Of a DNA stretch of 64,000 nucleotides, positions 53,301 through 61,240 are shown piece after piece. The first letter of the stretch is position 1, and each line of letters begins with the position of its first letter. The notes under the pieces are model-generated. The model saw nothing but the letters and a program-made list of their open reading frames with translations. It was not told the origin of the DNA and made no database searches. Origin of the DNA: Streptomyces davaonensis JCM 4913 (lineage in GTDB: Bacteria > Actinomycetota > Actinomycetes > Streptomycetales > Streptomycetaceae); the NCBI RefSeq assembly GCF_000349325.1, contig NC_020504.1, positions 8,908,326 to 8,972,325 on the forward strand. The letters run 5' to 3'. The position numbers and the translations under genes are program-made.

Positions 53301-55224
53301 CGATCCCGGGGCGCGGCTCGGCAGCCTCGACCTCCTGTCCGCGCGGGAGCGGGAGCGGATGGTCGTGGAGTGGAACGCCACCGACCGGCCCATCCCCTCG
53401 CTCAGCCTGCCCCGGATGATGGAGGCCCAGGTCGCGCGGACCCCCGAGGCCGTTGCCCTGGTCCACGAGGGTGAGTCCCTCAGCTACGCGGAGCTCAACT
53501 CGCGCGTGAACCGCATGGCCCGACTGCTCGCCGCCATGGGCGCGGGACCGGAGGAGACGGTCGCGCTGTTCCTGCCGCGCTCGGTCGATCTGCTGGTGGG
53601 TCTGCTCGGGGTGGTCAAGGCCGGTGCCGCCTATCTGCCGCTCGACCCGGACTATCCGGCCGAGCGCATCGCGTACATGCTCGACGACGCGGGCCCCCTG
53701 TGCACGCTCACGGTCACCGGCATGGCCGAGCGGCTCCCGGCCGGCGACACGACACGGACCGTCGTACTCGACGACCCCACCGTGCGCGAGACGATGGCCG
53801 GCCAGGCGGACTCCGACCTCACCGATGCCGAACGCACCACACCTCTGCACCCCGACCACCCCGTGTACGTCATCTACACCTCCGGCTCGACCGGCCGGCC
53901 CAAGGGCGTGCAGTTCCCCTCGGGTGCCCTGGCCAACCTCATGGCCTGGCACGCCGACACCGTCGGCGGCGGAGTCGGCACCACCACCGCGCAGTTCGCG
54001 TCACTGAGCTTCGACGCGGCCGCCCACGAGATCTTCTCCGCCCTCACCTCGGGCAAGACCCTCGCCGTCCCCAAGGACGACGTCCGCAAGGACACTCCCG
54101 AACTGGTCCGCTGGCTCGCCCACCACGAGGTCAACGAACTGTTCGCGCCCACCCCGGTGGTCGAGACCGTCGTCGACACGGCCCGCGAACTCGGCCTGCC
54201 GCTCCCGGCCTTGGCCGACATCGTCCAGGCGGGCGAGGCCCTCACCCTGCGACCGGCACTCCGCGACTTCTGCACCGCCGTGCCCGGCCGCCGCCTGCAC
54301 AACTTCTACGGCCCCACCGAGACCCACGTCGTCACCGCCCACACCGTCACCCAGGACGAACTGCGCTCGGGCACCCCGAGCGTCCCCATCGGAGGGCCGA
54401 TCTGGAACACGCGCGCGTATGTGTTCGACGGGGGCCTGCGCCCGGTGCCGCTCGGCGTGTGGGGGGAGTTGTACGTGGCGGGGGACTGCGTGGCCCGCGG
54501 GTACGGGGGCCGCGGAGGGCTCACCGCGGCCCGGTTCGTCGCCGACCCGTTCGGGCGGGGCGGGCGGATGTACCGGACCGGTGACGTGGTGCGGTGGCGG
54601 GCGGACGGCGTCCTGGAGTTCTCGGGGCGCTCCGACTTCCAGGTGAAGGTGCGCGGCTTCCGTGTCGAACTCGGCGAGGTCGAGGCCGTCGTCGGCGCGG
54701 TCGACGGGGTGAGCCGGGCGGTGGCGGTGGTGCGCGAGGACCGGCCGGGCGACCGGCGGCTCGTGGCCTACGTCGTCCCACCGGCCGGACGCCGCGTCGT
54801 CGGGGCCGACGTCAGACGTGCCGTGGCCGAGGTGCTGCCCGAGTACATGGTGCCCTCGGTGGTGGTCCTGGCCGACGGGCTGCCGCTGACGGTGAACGGC
54901 AAGGTCGACCGCGCCCGGCTGCCCGTCCCCGACTACGGCGCGGGCACGAGCGGCGGCACCCCGCGCGACGACCGGGAGGAGGCGCTGTGCCGACTGTTCG
55001 GCGAGGTGCTCGGCGCGCGGCGGGTCGGACCCGAGGACGGGTTCTTCGAACTGGGCGGCCACTCCCTGCTCGCCGTACGGCTGGTGGCGCGGATCCGCGC
55101 CGAACTGGGCCGCGAGCTCGCCGTCCGGGACCTCTTCGACCATCCGACCGTACGGGGAGTGGCCGGGCGCCTGGACCGGCCCGCCACCGCACGCCCCGTA
55201 CTCCGGCGCCGGGCGGGCACATGA
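50326..55224 (+). CDS. NRPS A-T-C-A-T, first module predicted Gly
   Basis: 1632 residues from GTG 50326. Order: A1 ([11 protein letters not shown] ~137), T1 (LGGHSLLAV ~520), C (HHIACDG ~694), A2 ([11 protein letters not shown] ~1183), T2 (LGGHSLLAV ~1579). There is no TE or reductase. A1 specificity residues D-I-L-Q-L-G-V-V-W resemble the glycine code. A2 reads D-A-H-F-V-A-F-V-V and is unassigned. Starting with A-T suggests an initiating protein whose dipeptide is passed to the C-A-T-TE protein. The A C-terminal subdomains and T domains of the two modules are nearly identical while the A cores differ. TTA codons lie at 50509-50511 and 52363-52365. Confidence 0.92.
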   Translation: MTAVPHFVQLCEEQATRTPHAIALQCGEETLTHTELHAHADDLARRLRQQGVGPENLVAVSLRRSPQLVVALLAVAKTGAAYLPLDPDHPAPRTARILEDAAPAVLLTESSVRNPEQAVPCDPTPAVHADNTAYVIHTSGSTGQPKGVAVTFGNITHLLRTFAERLKPTPQDRLLAVTTVAFDIAALEIFLPLMTGARLILATDAEHRDPVHLSRAVARHGITLLQATPALWQSLLDAGPVDLSGVRALVGGEALHSGLARELHARTREVTNVYGPTETTVWSTAATLDREDRLNRPPIGAPLGDTRLYVLDGRLRPVPLGVWGELYVAGAGVARGYRGRGDLTACRFLADPFGGGGRMYRTGDVVRWAADGGLEYSGRSDFQVKVRGFRVELGEVEAVAGTVEGVGQAVATVRGGGRLVAYVAPLPGRRVTGAAVRQAVAEVLPDYMVPSAVVVLDDGLPLTANGKVDRVRLPEPDYGAGASGGTPADDREAALCRLFGAVLGVEGVGPGDGFFDLGGHSLLAVRLTARIRAELDREVSVRDVFDHPTARKLAGCLDRPAAPRPALLPVPRPSRLPLSHAQRRLWFLGRLEGPTATYNMPLALHLRGPLDPEALHAALADVVARHEALRTVFPETDGEPRQEIVDTRPELRVVGPGATDDFLHRGFDLAAEPPFRARLLRLAPQDHVLQLVVHHIACDGWSLAPLARDILTAYDTRGPAAAPLPVQYADYTLWQHRLLGDPKDPESRYARQLAYWRTALHGLPEQLELPFDHPRPPRASYRGAATGLTIDAPKHRALHRLARVSGATVFMAVRALIAALLTRLGAGTDIPLGVPVAGRTDPALDDLVGFFVNTLVLRTDTSGDPTFRELLARVRHTDLDALAHQDLPFECLVEHLAPPRSTARHPLFQVLVVSQNNDRPRFRLPGLDIEAEEPPLGVAKFDLSFSLDERHTPDAEPDGIEITVEYATDLFDAATVDRMNGSLRRLLDAVLADPGARLGSLDLLSARERERMVVEWNATDRPIPSLSLPRMMEAQVARTPEAVALVHEGESLSYAELNSRVNRMARLLAAMGAGPEETVALFLPRSVDLLVGLLGVVKAGAAYLPLDPDYPAERIAYMLDDAGPLCTLTVTGMAERLPAGDTTRTVVLDDPTVRETMAGQADSDLTDAERTTPLHPDHPVYVIYTSGSTGRPKGVQFPSGALANLMAWHADTVGGGVGTTTAQFASLSFDAAAHEIFSALTSGKTLAVPKDDVRKDTPELVRWLAHHEVNELFAPTPVVETVVDTARELGLPLPALADIVQAGEALTLRPALRDFCTAVPGRRLHNFYGPTETHVVTAHTVTQDELRSGTPSVPIGGPIWNTRAYVFDGGLRPVPLGVWGELYVAGDCVARGYGGRGGLTAARFVADPFGRGGRMYRTGDVVRWRADGVLEFSGRSDFQVKVRGFRVELGEVEAVVGAVDGVSRAVAVVREDRPGDRRLVAYVVPPAGRRVVGADVRRAVAEVLPEYMVPSVVVLADGLPLTVNGKVDRARLPVPDYGAGTSGGTPRDDREEALCRLFGEVLGARRVGPEDGFFELGGHSLLAVRLVARIRAELGRELAVRDLFDHPTVRGVAGRLDRPATARPVLRRRAGT
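51260..51980 (+). repeat. Duplicated A-subdomain/T segment, copy 1
   Basis: This segment encodes [12 protein letters not shown]...[13 protein letters not shown]...[21 protein letters not shown]...PDYGAG...[10 protein letters not shown]. It is highly similar in DNA and protein to copy 2 at 54430-55160, whereas flanking A-core sequences are not. Confidence 0.75.
54430..55160 (+). repeat. Duplicated A-subdomain/T segment, copy 2
   Basis: It matches copy 1 at 51260-51980 through the A-domain C-terminal subdomain and the T domain. Codon use in both copies (GGG-rich, as in gtgtggggggag) differs from the GGC-rich flanks. Confidence 0.75.
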
Positions 55225-55336
55225 TCAAACGCATTATCGGCCGAGAACCGGTGTTTATGGCCCGGAGGTGTATGGAAGAGCCTGGCGCCGTACATAGGCC
55301 TGTGGCAACATGTAGCTGCCAAATTCAATCCACACA

Positions 55337-55461
55337 ACGCAAGCGGGGTTCGGTGCAATTCCGAACCGGCGGTGAAAGCCCGCGACCCGGTCGAAGCCAT
55401 CGACCGGTTGACCCGATGGAATTTCGGGGCCGACGGTTAAAGTCCGGAAGGGAGTTTGCGT
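55337..55461 (+). promoter_or_regulatory. FMN riboswitch (RFN element) upstream of ribB
   Basis: It contains the conserved RFN blocks in order: GGTTCGGTG-AATTCCGAACC, GGCGGTGA-AG-CCGCGACCC, a variable GGTCGA/TCGACC stem, GGTTGACCCGATGGAATTTCGG, CCGACGGTTAAAGTCCGGA and GGGAG. The closing P1 is short (ACGCAA 55337-55342 with TTGCGT 55456-55461). It lies about 120 nt before the ribB start within the 359-bp gene-free stretch 55225-55583. A GC-rich hairpin (CACCGG 55481-55486 with CCGGTG 55500-55505, no T-run) follows and could be the expression platform. FMN binding would be expected to lower ribB, and perhaps downstream, expression. Confidence 0.93.
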
Positions 55462-55583
55462 GTAGTGGCATTCTGGCGTACACCGGCGCGTTCACCCGAC
55501 CGGTGCGCCCTGGGCTGTCGCGCTCCTCCGCTCCTGACCTCGCTCGCGCCTGGTGCAAGGCCATGTCGGAAGAGGAGATGGGG

Positions 55584-56240
55584 ATGTTCCCACTCGAAAG
55601 CGTCGAGGAAGCCATCGACACCGTACGGGCCGGAAGGCCGGTCGTGGTGGCGGACGACAATGACCGGGAGAACGAGGGCGATCTGATCTTCGCCGCCCAG
55701 CACGCCACCCCGGAACTGCTCGCTTTCATGGTGCGCCACACCTCGGGATATGTGTGTGCGCCATTGCCCCCGCAGGACTGCGACCGCCTCGAACTGCCGC
55801 CGATGCACTCCATCAATCAGGACCGGCGCGGCACGGCATATACCGTGACCGTGGATGCCCGGGAAGGCGTCACCACCGGAATTTCGGCCGCCGACCGTGC
55901 CCACACCATCCGGCTGCTCGCCGACCCGGCCACCACGGCCGGAGACCTGTGCCGGCCGGGCCATGTGGTCCCGCTGCGTGGCGTCCCCGGCGGCGTGCTG
56001 CGCCGGACCGGGCACACCGAGGCGACGCTCGATCTGGTACGCCTGGCCGGGTGCCGCCCGGCGGGTGTGCTGTGCGAGCTGGTCAACGACGACGGGACCA
56101 TGAAGCGGCTGCCCGATCTGCGCCGCTTCGCCGACGAGTTCGGGCTGCCGCTCATCACCGTCGCCCAGTTGGTCCAGTACCGCCGCAGGATCGGCGACAC
56201 ATACGACGTACGCGACCTCGCCATGGGCGCCGCGAGGTGA
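55584..56240 (+). CDS. ribB: 3,4-Dihydroxy-2-butanone-4-phosphate synthase
   Basis: 218 residues from ATG 55584, which has GAGGAG six bases upstream; ATG 55563 and 55578 are alternatives with poorer signals. RibB motifs are complete: [70 protein letters not shown] and CELVNDDG. It converts ribulose 5-phosphate to the four-carbon unit of riboflavin. It is a single-domain RibB with no RibA fused behind it, matching the separate ribA at 27281. It is the only gene in the window seen behind an RFN element and heads the last part of the NRPS strand. Confidence 0.95.
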   Translation: MFPLESVEEAIDTVRAGRPVVVADDNDRENEGDLIFAAQHATPELLAFMVRHTSGYVCAPLPPQDCDRLELPPMHSINQDRRGTAYTVTVDAREGVTTGISAADRAHTIRLLADPATTAGDLCRPGHVVPLRGVPGGVLRRTGHTEATLDLVRLAGCRPAGVLCELVNDDGTMKRLPDLRRFADEFGLPLITVAQLVQYRRRIGDTYDVRDLAMGAAR

Positions 56241-56307
56241 ACCGGACCGCCCGCTGAGCCCGCTGAGCCCGCTGAGCCAAGAACCCAACCGCAGCATCGG
56301 AGGTACC

Positions 56308-57216
56308 GTGGAGCTTCACCGCCGTGACGCCGGCCCCGACCGGCCGCAGCGCAACGCCGAGCGCGACGGCCTGCACATCGCCCTGATGGGCATCGACGGA
56401 GCGGGCAAGAGCACCATCGCCGTCGGACTGGCCGATTCCCTGCGGGCGGGCGGCCACGAGGTGGAGATCGTCAACTTCAAGCGGGCCATGGCGGGAGCCG
56501 AGCCGGCCACCTCCGGTGTGCTGTTCCATGTGGCGTTCGCCGCCCTGCGCGCCCAGTACGCCGAAGCCGTACCGGCGGACCCGCTGAACGACCTCGGCGC
56601 GCTGCTGGCCGGTGACGACGCCGCCGTCAAGTTCTCCGAGATCGAGGACGGGCTGCGCGCGGTGGACGTCACCCGCAACAGCGCGCGGCCGCTGCTCTCC
56701 TCGGCCGTCCTGGAGATCGTCGGCGGCTTCTGGGTGCACAGCTATGTGCAGTCGCGGCTGCGCGACGGGGTCGTGGTCGTCAACGACAGCTTCGGGTACA
56801 AACACGTCCTGAAGAACGTGCTGTTGGCACAGCGCCTGTCCGACCCCGGCTCCCCCGAGCACACCGAGGCGCAGCGCGTCCTGGACACCGCCAGAGGACT
56901 CTTCCACGCGCTGTTCGGGCCGACACACGGCTACTGGGTCGACACCGACCCACGGCTGGCCGTGCGCTGGCGGGCGGTCACCGGCGATGTCACCACCCCG
57001 TTCGAGAGCTACGGCCTGGCCGGGGAGCACGGCGACGCCTCGTTCCTCGCGATGCAGGACCACTGCCGCGACGCCTTCCGGCAGGCCGCCGACCAGTGGC
57101 GGTGGCAGACCGTCGCCCTGGCGGACGTACCGAAGGACCAGAACATCTCCGGTGCCGTCCGGCGCATCGAGCAGGACGCCCTGCGCCACCTCGAACGGGC
57201 CCGGGCAGCGCGGTAG
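56308..57216 (+). CDS. Thymidylate-kinase-like P-loop kinase
   Basis: 302 residues from GTG 56308, with GGAGG upstream. The Walker A motif is GIDGAGKST, typical of dTMP kinase and related nucleoside/nucleotide kinases, and DGVVVVNDSFGYKH provides a Walker-B/DRF-like segment with the usual DRY replaced by NDS. The C-terminal third is unlike Tmk. The phosphate acceptor could be a nucleoside, a flavin/lumazine or another alcohol; it is unknown. It sits between ribB and a P450 and its stop abuts the P450 start. Confidence 0.75.
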   Translation: MELHRRDAGPDRPQRNAERDGLHIALMGIDGAGKSTIAVGLADSLRAGGHEVEIVNFKRAMAGAEPATSGVLFHVAFAALRAQYAEAVPADPLNDLGALLAGDDAAVKFSEIEDGLRAVDVTRNSARPLLSSAVLEIVGGFWVHSYVQSRLRDGVVVVNDSFGYKHVLKNVLLAQRLSDPGSPEHTEAQRVLDTARGLFHALFGPTHGYWVDTDPRLAVRWRAVTGDVTTPFESYGLAGEHGDASFLAMQDHCRDAFRQAADQWRWQTVALADVPKDQNISGAVRRIEQDALRHLERARAAR

Positions 57217-58425
57217 ATGCGGAGCGGATACGCCACCGAGAGCAGAGGGCTCGCCTGGCTGCACCAGTGCCTCGCCGAGGAGCGGGCCGAGTCCGGACTC
57301 GCCTTCAACCCGCTCCGGGACGCCTTCCAGCGGGCCCCCGAGGAGGTCTACGCCGAGTTACGGCACCGCAGCCCGGTCCACCACAGCCGCCTGCTGGACT
57401 GCTGGGTCGTCACCCGGTACGCCGACGTCGCCCGGGTCCTGCGCGACCACACCGTCTTCCGCAGCAGCCCGGACGCCACCACCCAGGACCTCGTCGACCC
57501 CTACGTCACCCTCGACCCCGGCCGCCCGTCCCTGTTCATGCTCGACCCGCCCGACCACACCCGGCTGCGCGGCGCCGTCCGCGAGGCGTTCGCCCCCGAG
57601 GCGCTACGGCGGCTGACCCCGCGCCTGGAGGAGTGCGTCCGGCATACGGTGAGGGCCCTGGGGCGGCCGGGTGAGCGGGTCGATCTGGTCCCGCGGTTCG
57701 CCACCCTGGTCCCGCTGCGCGTGTTCGACCTCATCACCGGGCTCGACCTGCACAGCGAGGACCGGGTCACCGACTGGGTGTCCGACGTCGTACGCGGACT
57801 CGAACCCATCGCGACGGCGCGGACCGCCGAACAGGCCCTGACCGCCTATCGGGCGCTCGGCGCCTGTCTCGACGAACGGCGCGCCGCACCGGCGAGGGAG
57901 GGGACGCTGCACTTCACCCTGGCCCGCGATGTCGAGGCGGGACGGCTGAGCGATGCCGAGGCGCGGCAGCTGCTGATGTTCCTGATCCTCGCCGGGACCA
58001 AGACCGTCTCCGACTTCCTCGCCGGCGCCGCCGCGGAGTTGACCGCGCTGCCGCCCGGTGCCCCCGGGCGACGGCGGGTCGACGACGCCCTGGTGGACGA
58101 CCTGATCGTGCGCACCTCGCCCGTGCAGATCGTCGCCCGGACGGCCGCCTCCCCGGCTGTGGTCGGGGGCCGGAGTGTCGGTGTGGGGGACCGCGTCCTC
58201 CTCGTGCTCGCCTCCGCCAACCGCGACACCGGCCGGGAAGGACGGGACCTGGCCTTCGGCGGCGGCATCCACCGCTGCGTGGGCGCTCAACTGGCCCGGC
58301 TTGAGGGCCGGTCGGCGCTGTCGTGCCTGCTGGAGACGTACCCCGAGGTCCGGTCGGCCGAGGCGGTGCCCTCGCGCCGGTGCGTCACCCTGCGCAGTTG
58401 GGACCGCGTCATCGTGCACTTATGA
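57217..58425 (+). CDS. Cytochrome P450 with atypical ExxR region
   Basis: 402 residues, ATG 57217 directly after the kinase stop. The heme-ligand loop FGGGIHRCVGAQLARLE is intact, as is the I-helix LAGTKTV (AGxxT). In the K helix, the usual E-x-x-R is replaced: VDDLIVRTSPVQ aligns with VEELLRYxSPVQ, so the Glu is Asp and the Arg is displaced by one. It is probably a CYP of actinomycete secondary metabolism acting on a free or carrier-bound intermediate. TTA codons are at 57358-57360 and at the last sense codon (58420-58422). Confidence 0.88.
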   Translation: MRSGYATESRGLAWLHQCLAEERAESGLAFNPLRDAFQRAPEEVYAELRHRSPVHHSRLLDCWVVTRYADVARVLRDHTVFRSSPDATTQDLVDPYVTLDPGRPSLFMLDPPDHTRLRGAVREAFAPEALRRLTPRLEECVRHTVRALGRPGERVDLVPRFATLVPLRVFDLITGLDLHSEDRVTDWVSDVVRGLEPIATARTAEQALTAYRALGACLDERRAAPAREGTLHFTLARDVEAGRLSDAEARQLLMFLILAGTKTVSDFLAGAAAELTALPPGAPGRRRVDDALVDDLIVRTSPVQIVARTAASPAVVGGRSVGVGDRVLLVLASANRDTGREGRDLAFGGGIHRCVGAQLARLEGRSALSCLLETYPEVRSAEAVPSRRCVTLRSWDRVIVHL

Positions 58426-58444
58426 GTCAACCCCTGGAGGGATC

Positions 58445-60067
58445 GTGCTGGATCAGTCGCAGGAACTGGAGATCGCGCGGACCGTGGCCGCCCGGCTGCG
58501 GGAGCGGGGCCGGTTCGCGGACGACGACTGCGTCATGTTGATCGGCTCCTCGGTGTCCGGCTTCGGCCACGCCCGCTCCGACCTCGACCTGCTCGTCTCG
58601 GGCAGCACGGCCGGCCGGCTGCCGATGCACTCCTTCCACGAAGGACGACGGGTCGACGTCGACTTCCTCTATCCCAGCGCGTGGGAGGAGACCAAGGGCT
58701 GGGTCAACACCTGGGCCCGCTCGGTCGCCGAGCCGTACCAGGGCCGCACACCGCCGGCCGTGGACGACCGTGAATGGTGGGCCGACCATCTGTGGCTGTA
58801 CGACCGGGTGGTGAACAGCGTCCCGATCACCGAGGACACCACCGCCGAGTTCCTGAAGGACAGTTCGGCAGACCTCCTGTCGGCCGCGATCCACAACTAC
58901 TCGCGCGCCCTGTGCCTGCGGATGGCCCGGCGCGGCGGAGTGCACCTGCGCTCGGGCAACCTCTCGGCCGGGTCCCAGTACCTGTGCGAGGCCCTGCTCG
59001 CCGCCGTCGAAGGCGTCGCGGCGGCACGGGGGATCACCTTCGTCAGCGACCGGACCGTACTGGAGAAGGGCCGCCGGGTACGGACCCCGGAGGACACGTG
59101 GGGCGCCGCTGACATCGAGCGGCTCTTCAACGACCTGATGCGCCGCGCCTGGGGCACCGGACCCGACCGGAGCGCCGAGGTGCCCGCCGTACTGGAAGCC
59201 CTGCTCGGCGCCGAGTTCGGGGAGGAGCTCAAGGCCGCCGCGGAGGACCTGCCGCCGGACGGGCAGCTGCGGCTCCACCTGGCCGAGGGGTGGAAGGCAC
59301 AGGTCGCGGGCGGCGAGGGGTTCCTGCTGCGGCCCGACCGCTCGCTGTACGCCACCAGTCCCGCCGTCGCACGCTTCGTGATGGACCTCGGCGGGGTCCG
59401 GACGCTCGCCCGGCCCGTCGCCGCCGAACTCCTCGCCACCGGCGCCGTGCTGGTCGACCCGGACGGCGCCGCCGCACCCACCGTCCACCGCACCGCCGAA
59501 CACCCGCCCCTGTCCGAGGCGTGCACGGCCCCGGTCGCGCCCAGTCCCGAAGCCTGGGTGTCGTGCCGCATCGCCGCCAACTGGTACGCGATGACGGTGT
59601 GGAGCCTCTCGGACGATCTGTACGGCGCCGTGGAGAGCGGCCACCGCAACCGGGTACTGCCGATCCTGCGGAAGGCCGAGATCTACCTGCGGATGATGAC
59701 GATCGCCCTCAAGAGCGTGCGCAGCGAGGTGGGCCGCAACGTCGCCATGGACCTCCAGGGCAGCGCCCTCGGCGACGGCTTCGGGGACCTGCTCGACCTC
59801 GTGGGCAGCGAACGGCCCGAGGACCTCCGGCGGGTGCCGGACCGGGCGGTCGCCGTGTTCGGCGCCGTGATGGAGGCGTGCGGGATGCCCGCGCGGGCCG
59901 ACATGTTCGAGAGCAACCGGGGCTTCATGAAACAAGTCGCCGACGTACGCGTGTGGTTCAGGGTCTCCGAAGGGCTCGGCATCCCCGTCGAGGCGCCCGC
60001 CACACTCCTGGCCAAGGGCGGCGACGCCGCGCCGGGCAGCTCTTCCGTCATAGCGGAACCGTCATGA
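58445..60067 (+). CDS. Nucleotidyltransferase-fold protein of unknown function
   Basis: 540 residues from GTG 58445, with GGAGGG upstream. Residues ~30-55 (LIGSSVSGFGHARSDLDLLV) are the GSx-DxD motif of the Pol-beta nucleotidyltransferase superfamily, and RRVDVDFLYP gives the third acidic residue. The remainder is helical, with a middle region (FLLRPDRSLYATSPAVARFVMDLGG) reminiscent of small carrier or PqqD-like folds and an unassigned C-terminal half. A nucleotidyl transfer onto a cluster intermediate is possible. It overlaps the ACP region downstream. I do not know a characterised homologue. Confidence 0.65.
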   Translation: MLDQSQELEIARTVAARLRERGRFADDDCVMLIGSSVSGFGHARSDLDLLVSGSTAGRLPMHSFHEGRRVDVDFLYPSAWEETKGWVNTWARSVAEPYQGRTPPAVDDREWWADHLWLYDRVVNSVPITEDTTAEFLKDSSADLLSAAIHNYSRALCLRMARRGGVHLRSGNLSAGSQYLCEALLAAVEGVAAARGITFVSDRTVLEKGRRVRTPEDTWGAADIERLFNDLMRRAWGTGPDRSAEVPAVLEALLGAEFGEELKAAAEDLPPDGQLRLHLAEGWKAQVAGGEGFLLRPDRSLYATSPAVARFVMDLGGVRTLARPVAAELLATGAVLVDPDGAAAPTVHRTAEHPPLSEACTAPVAPSPEAWVSCRIAANWYAMTVWSLSDDLYGAVESGHRNRVLPILRKAEIYLRMMTIALKSVRSEVGRNVAMDLQGSALGDGFGDLLDLVGSERPEDLRRVPDRAVAVFGAVMEACGMPARADMFESNRGFMKQVADVRVWFRVSEGLGIPVEAPATLLAKGGDAAPGSSSVIAEPS

Positions 60068-60093
60068 CCAGTCTGAGCAGAGGGAGACACAGT

Positions 60094-60360
60094 GTGACTA
60101 CCGTTCTCGACCGGGTGACCCAGATCCTCGTCTCCCATCTCGGCGTGGACGAAGGGCAGGTGACACCCGACACGGGCTTCAAGGAGCTCGGCATGGACTC
60201 GCTGGACCTGGTGGAGATCATCATCCGCTTCGAGGAGGAGTTCGCCTCAGAGGCCGACAGCGGCGACGAGTTCGAGATCACCGACGACCAGGCGAGGAAG
60301 ATCACGACCGTCGATGACGCGGTCACCTACCTCAAGTCCCGTGGCATACAGGACCGCTAG
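60094..60360 (+). CDS. Acyl carrier protein 2
   Basis: 88 residues from GTG 60094, preceded by AGGGAGA; ATG 60064, overlapping the previous stop, would give 98. The phosphopantetheine site is Ser36 in GMDSLDLVE, the canonical DSL motif. The remainder is typical type II ACP, with an acidic insertion (SEADSGDEFEITDD). It is distinct from ACP 1 at 37895, so two acyl lines or an acyl and a glycyl/hydroxy-acyl line may exist. It lies between the nucleotidyltransferase-like and methyltransferase genes. Confidence 0.87.
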   Translation: MTTVLDRVTQILVSHLGVDEGQVTPDTGFKELGMDSLDLVEIIIRFEEEFASEADSGDEFEITDDQARKITTVDDAVTYLKSRGIQDR

Positions 60361-60379
60361 CCCCGGAAGGAGTGCGCAC

Positions 60380-61240
60380 ATGGGAAGCCCGAGCGACACG
60401 GCGGAGCTGACGGAGTTCTTCACCAGGGTGCTCGGCGGGGAGTGGCACCTGTACTCCTCCCACATCCTCGGCCATGCGACGGAGACGGAGAACCAACAGG
60501 CCAAACTCGACCTGATCGCCGAACGGTTGGACCTGCGCCCCGGCGCCCGCGTGCTCGACATCGGCTGCGGCTGGGGCGGCTCGCTCACCTACCTCGCCTC
60601 CCGGTACGGCGTCACCGGCGTAGGGATCTCCCTGGTCCCGCAGCAGTGCGCCTATGCCAACCGGCGGGCCGAACGGCACGGAGTACCGCTGGAGTTCCGG
60701 CCCAGCCACTGGCAGGACTTCGAGACGGACGAGCCGTTCGACGCGGTGATGACGACCGGCGTCGTCGTCCATTTCCCCAGTCTCCTCGACTACTTCGTCC
60801 GTGCCAGGCAGTGGCTGCGGCCCGGCGGGATCCTGCTCAACGAGGAGATGCACCTGCTGTCGGCCGACGCCTCGGCGTCCCGCGCCAGCAGGGCGCTGGC
60901 CGCCCTGGACGACGTACGCAAGAAGGGCCGCGAGGCCGGGGGACGCCTGGTCGTGGACGAGGAGGGCAACTACGTCACCCTCGACGAGGAGACCGCGCTG
61001 CTGCGCGAGGCGGGCTTCGAGGTCGAGCGGGTGGTGCCGTTGTCCATGGCGGACTACCAGAAGACGGTGGAAGGGTGGGTGGACAACTGCGAGCGACTGG
61101 AGGCGGAACTGACCGAGCTGACCGGCCGGGACGTCTACCGCTGGTACCGCCTGTACTTCCGGCTCTTCCGCCGCCTCATCGACGACCGCACGATGCGTCT
61201 TGACGTGGTGACCGCGCGGCTGCCGAACGACGGCCCGTGA
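60380..61240 (+). CDS. CFAS-family SAM methyltransferase
   Basis: 286 residues from ATG 60380, with GGAAGG upstream. SAM motif VLDIGCGWGGSLTYLA and the CFAS-like N-terminal segment (EWHLYSSHILGHATETENQQAKLD) are seen. It belongs to the same broad family as the methyltransferase at 38188 but is clearly diverged. The acceptor may be bound to the ACP encoded 19 bp upstream. It overlaps the following kinase gene (GTGA). Confidence 0.83.
   Translation: MGSPSDTAELTEFFTRVLGGEWHLYSSHILGHATETENQQAKLDLIAERLDLRPGARVLDIGCGWGGSLTYLASRYGVTGVGISLVPQQCAYANRRAERHGVPLEFRPSHWQDFETDEPFDAVMTTGVVVHFPSLLDYFVRARQWLRPGGILLNEEMHLLSADASASRASRALAALDDVRKKGREAGGRLVVDEEGNYVTLDEETALLREAGFEVERVVPLSMADYQKTVEGWVDNCERLEAELTELTGRDVYRWYRLYFRLFRRLIDDRTMRLDVVTARLPNDGP

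Noticed and set aside
58445..60067. Assignment of the nucleotidyltransferase-like protein as an aminoglycoside adenylyltransferase
   Set aside because: Only the GSx-DxD core is shared; length (540 residues) and the C-terminal half do not fit that family.
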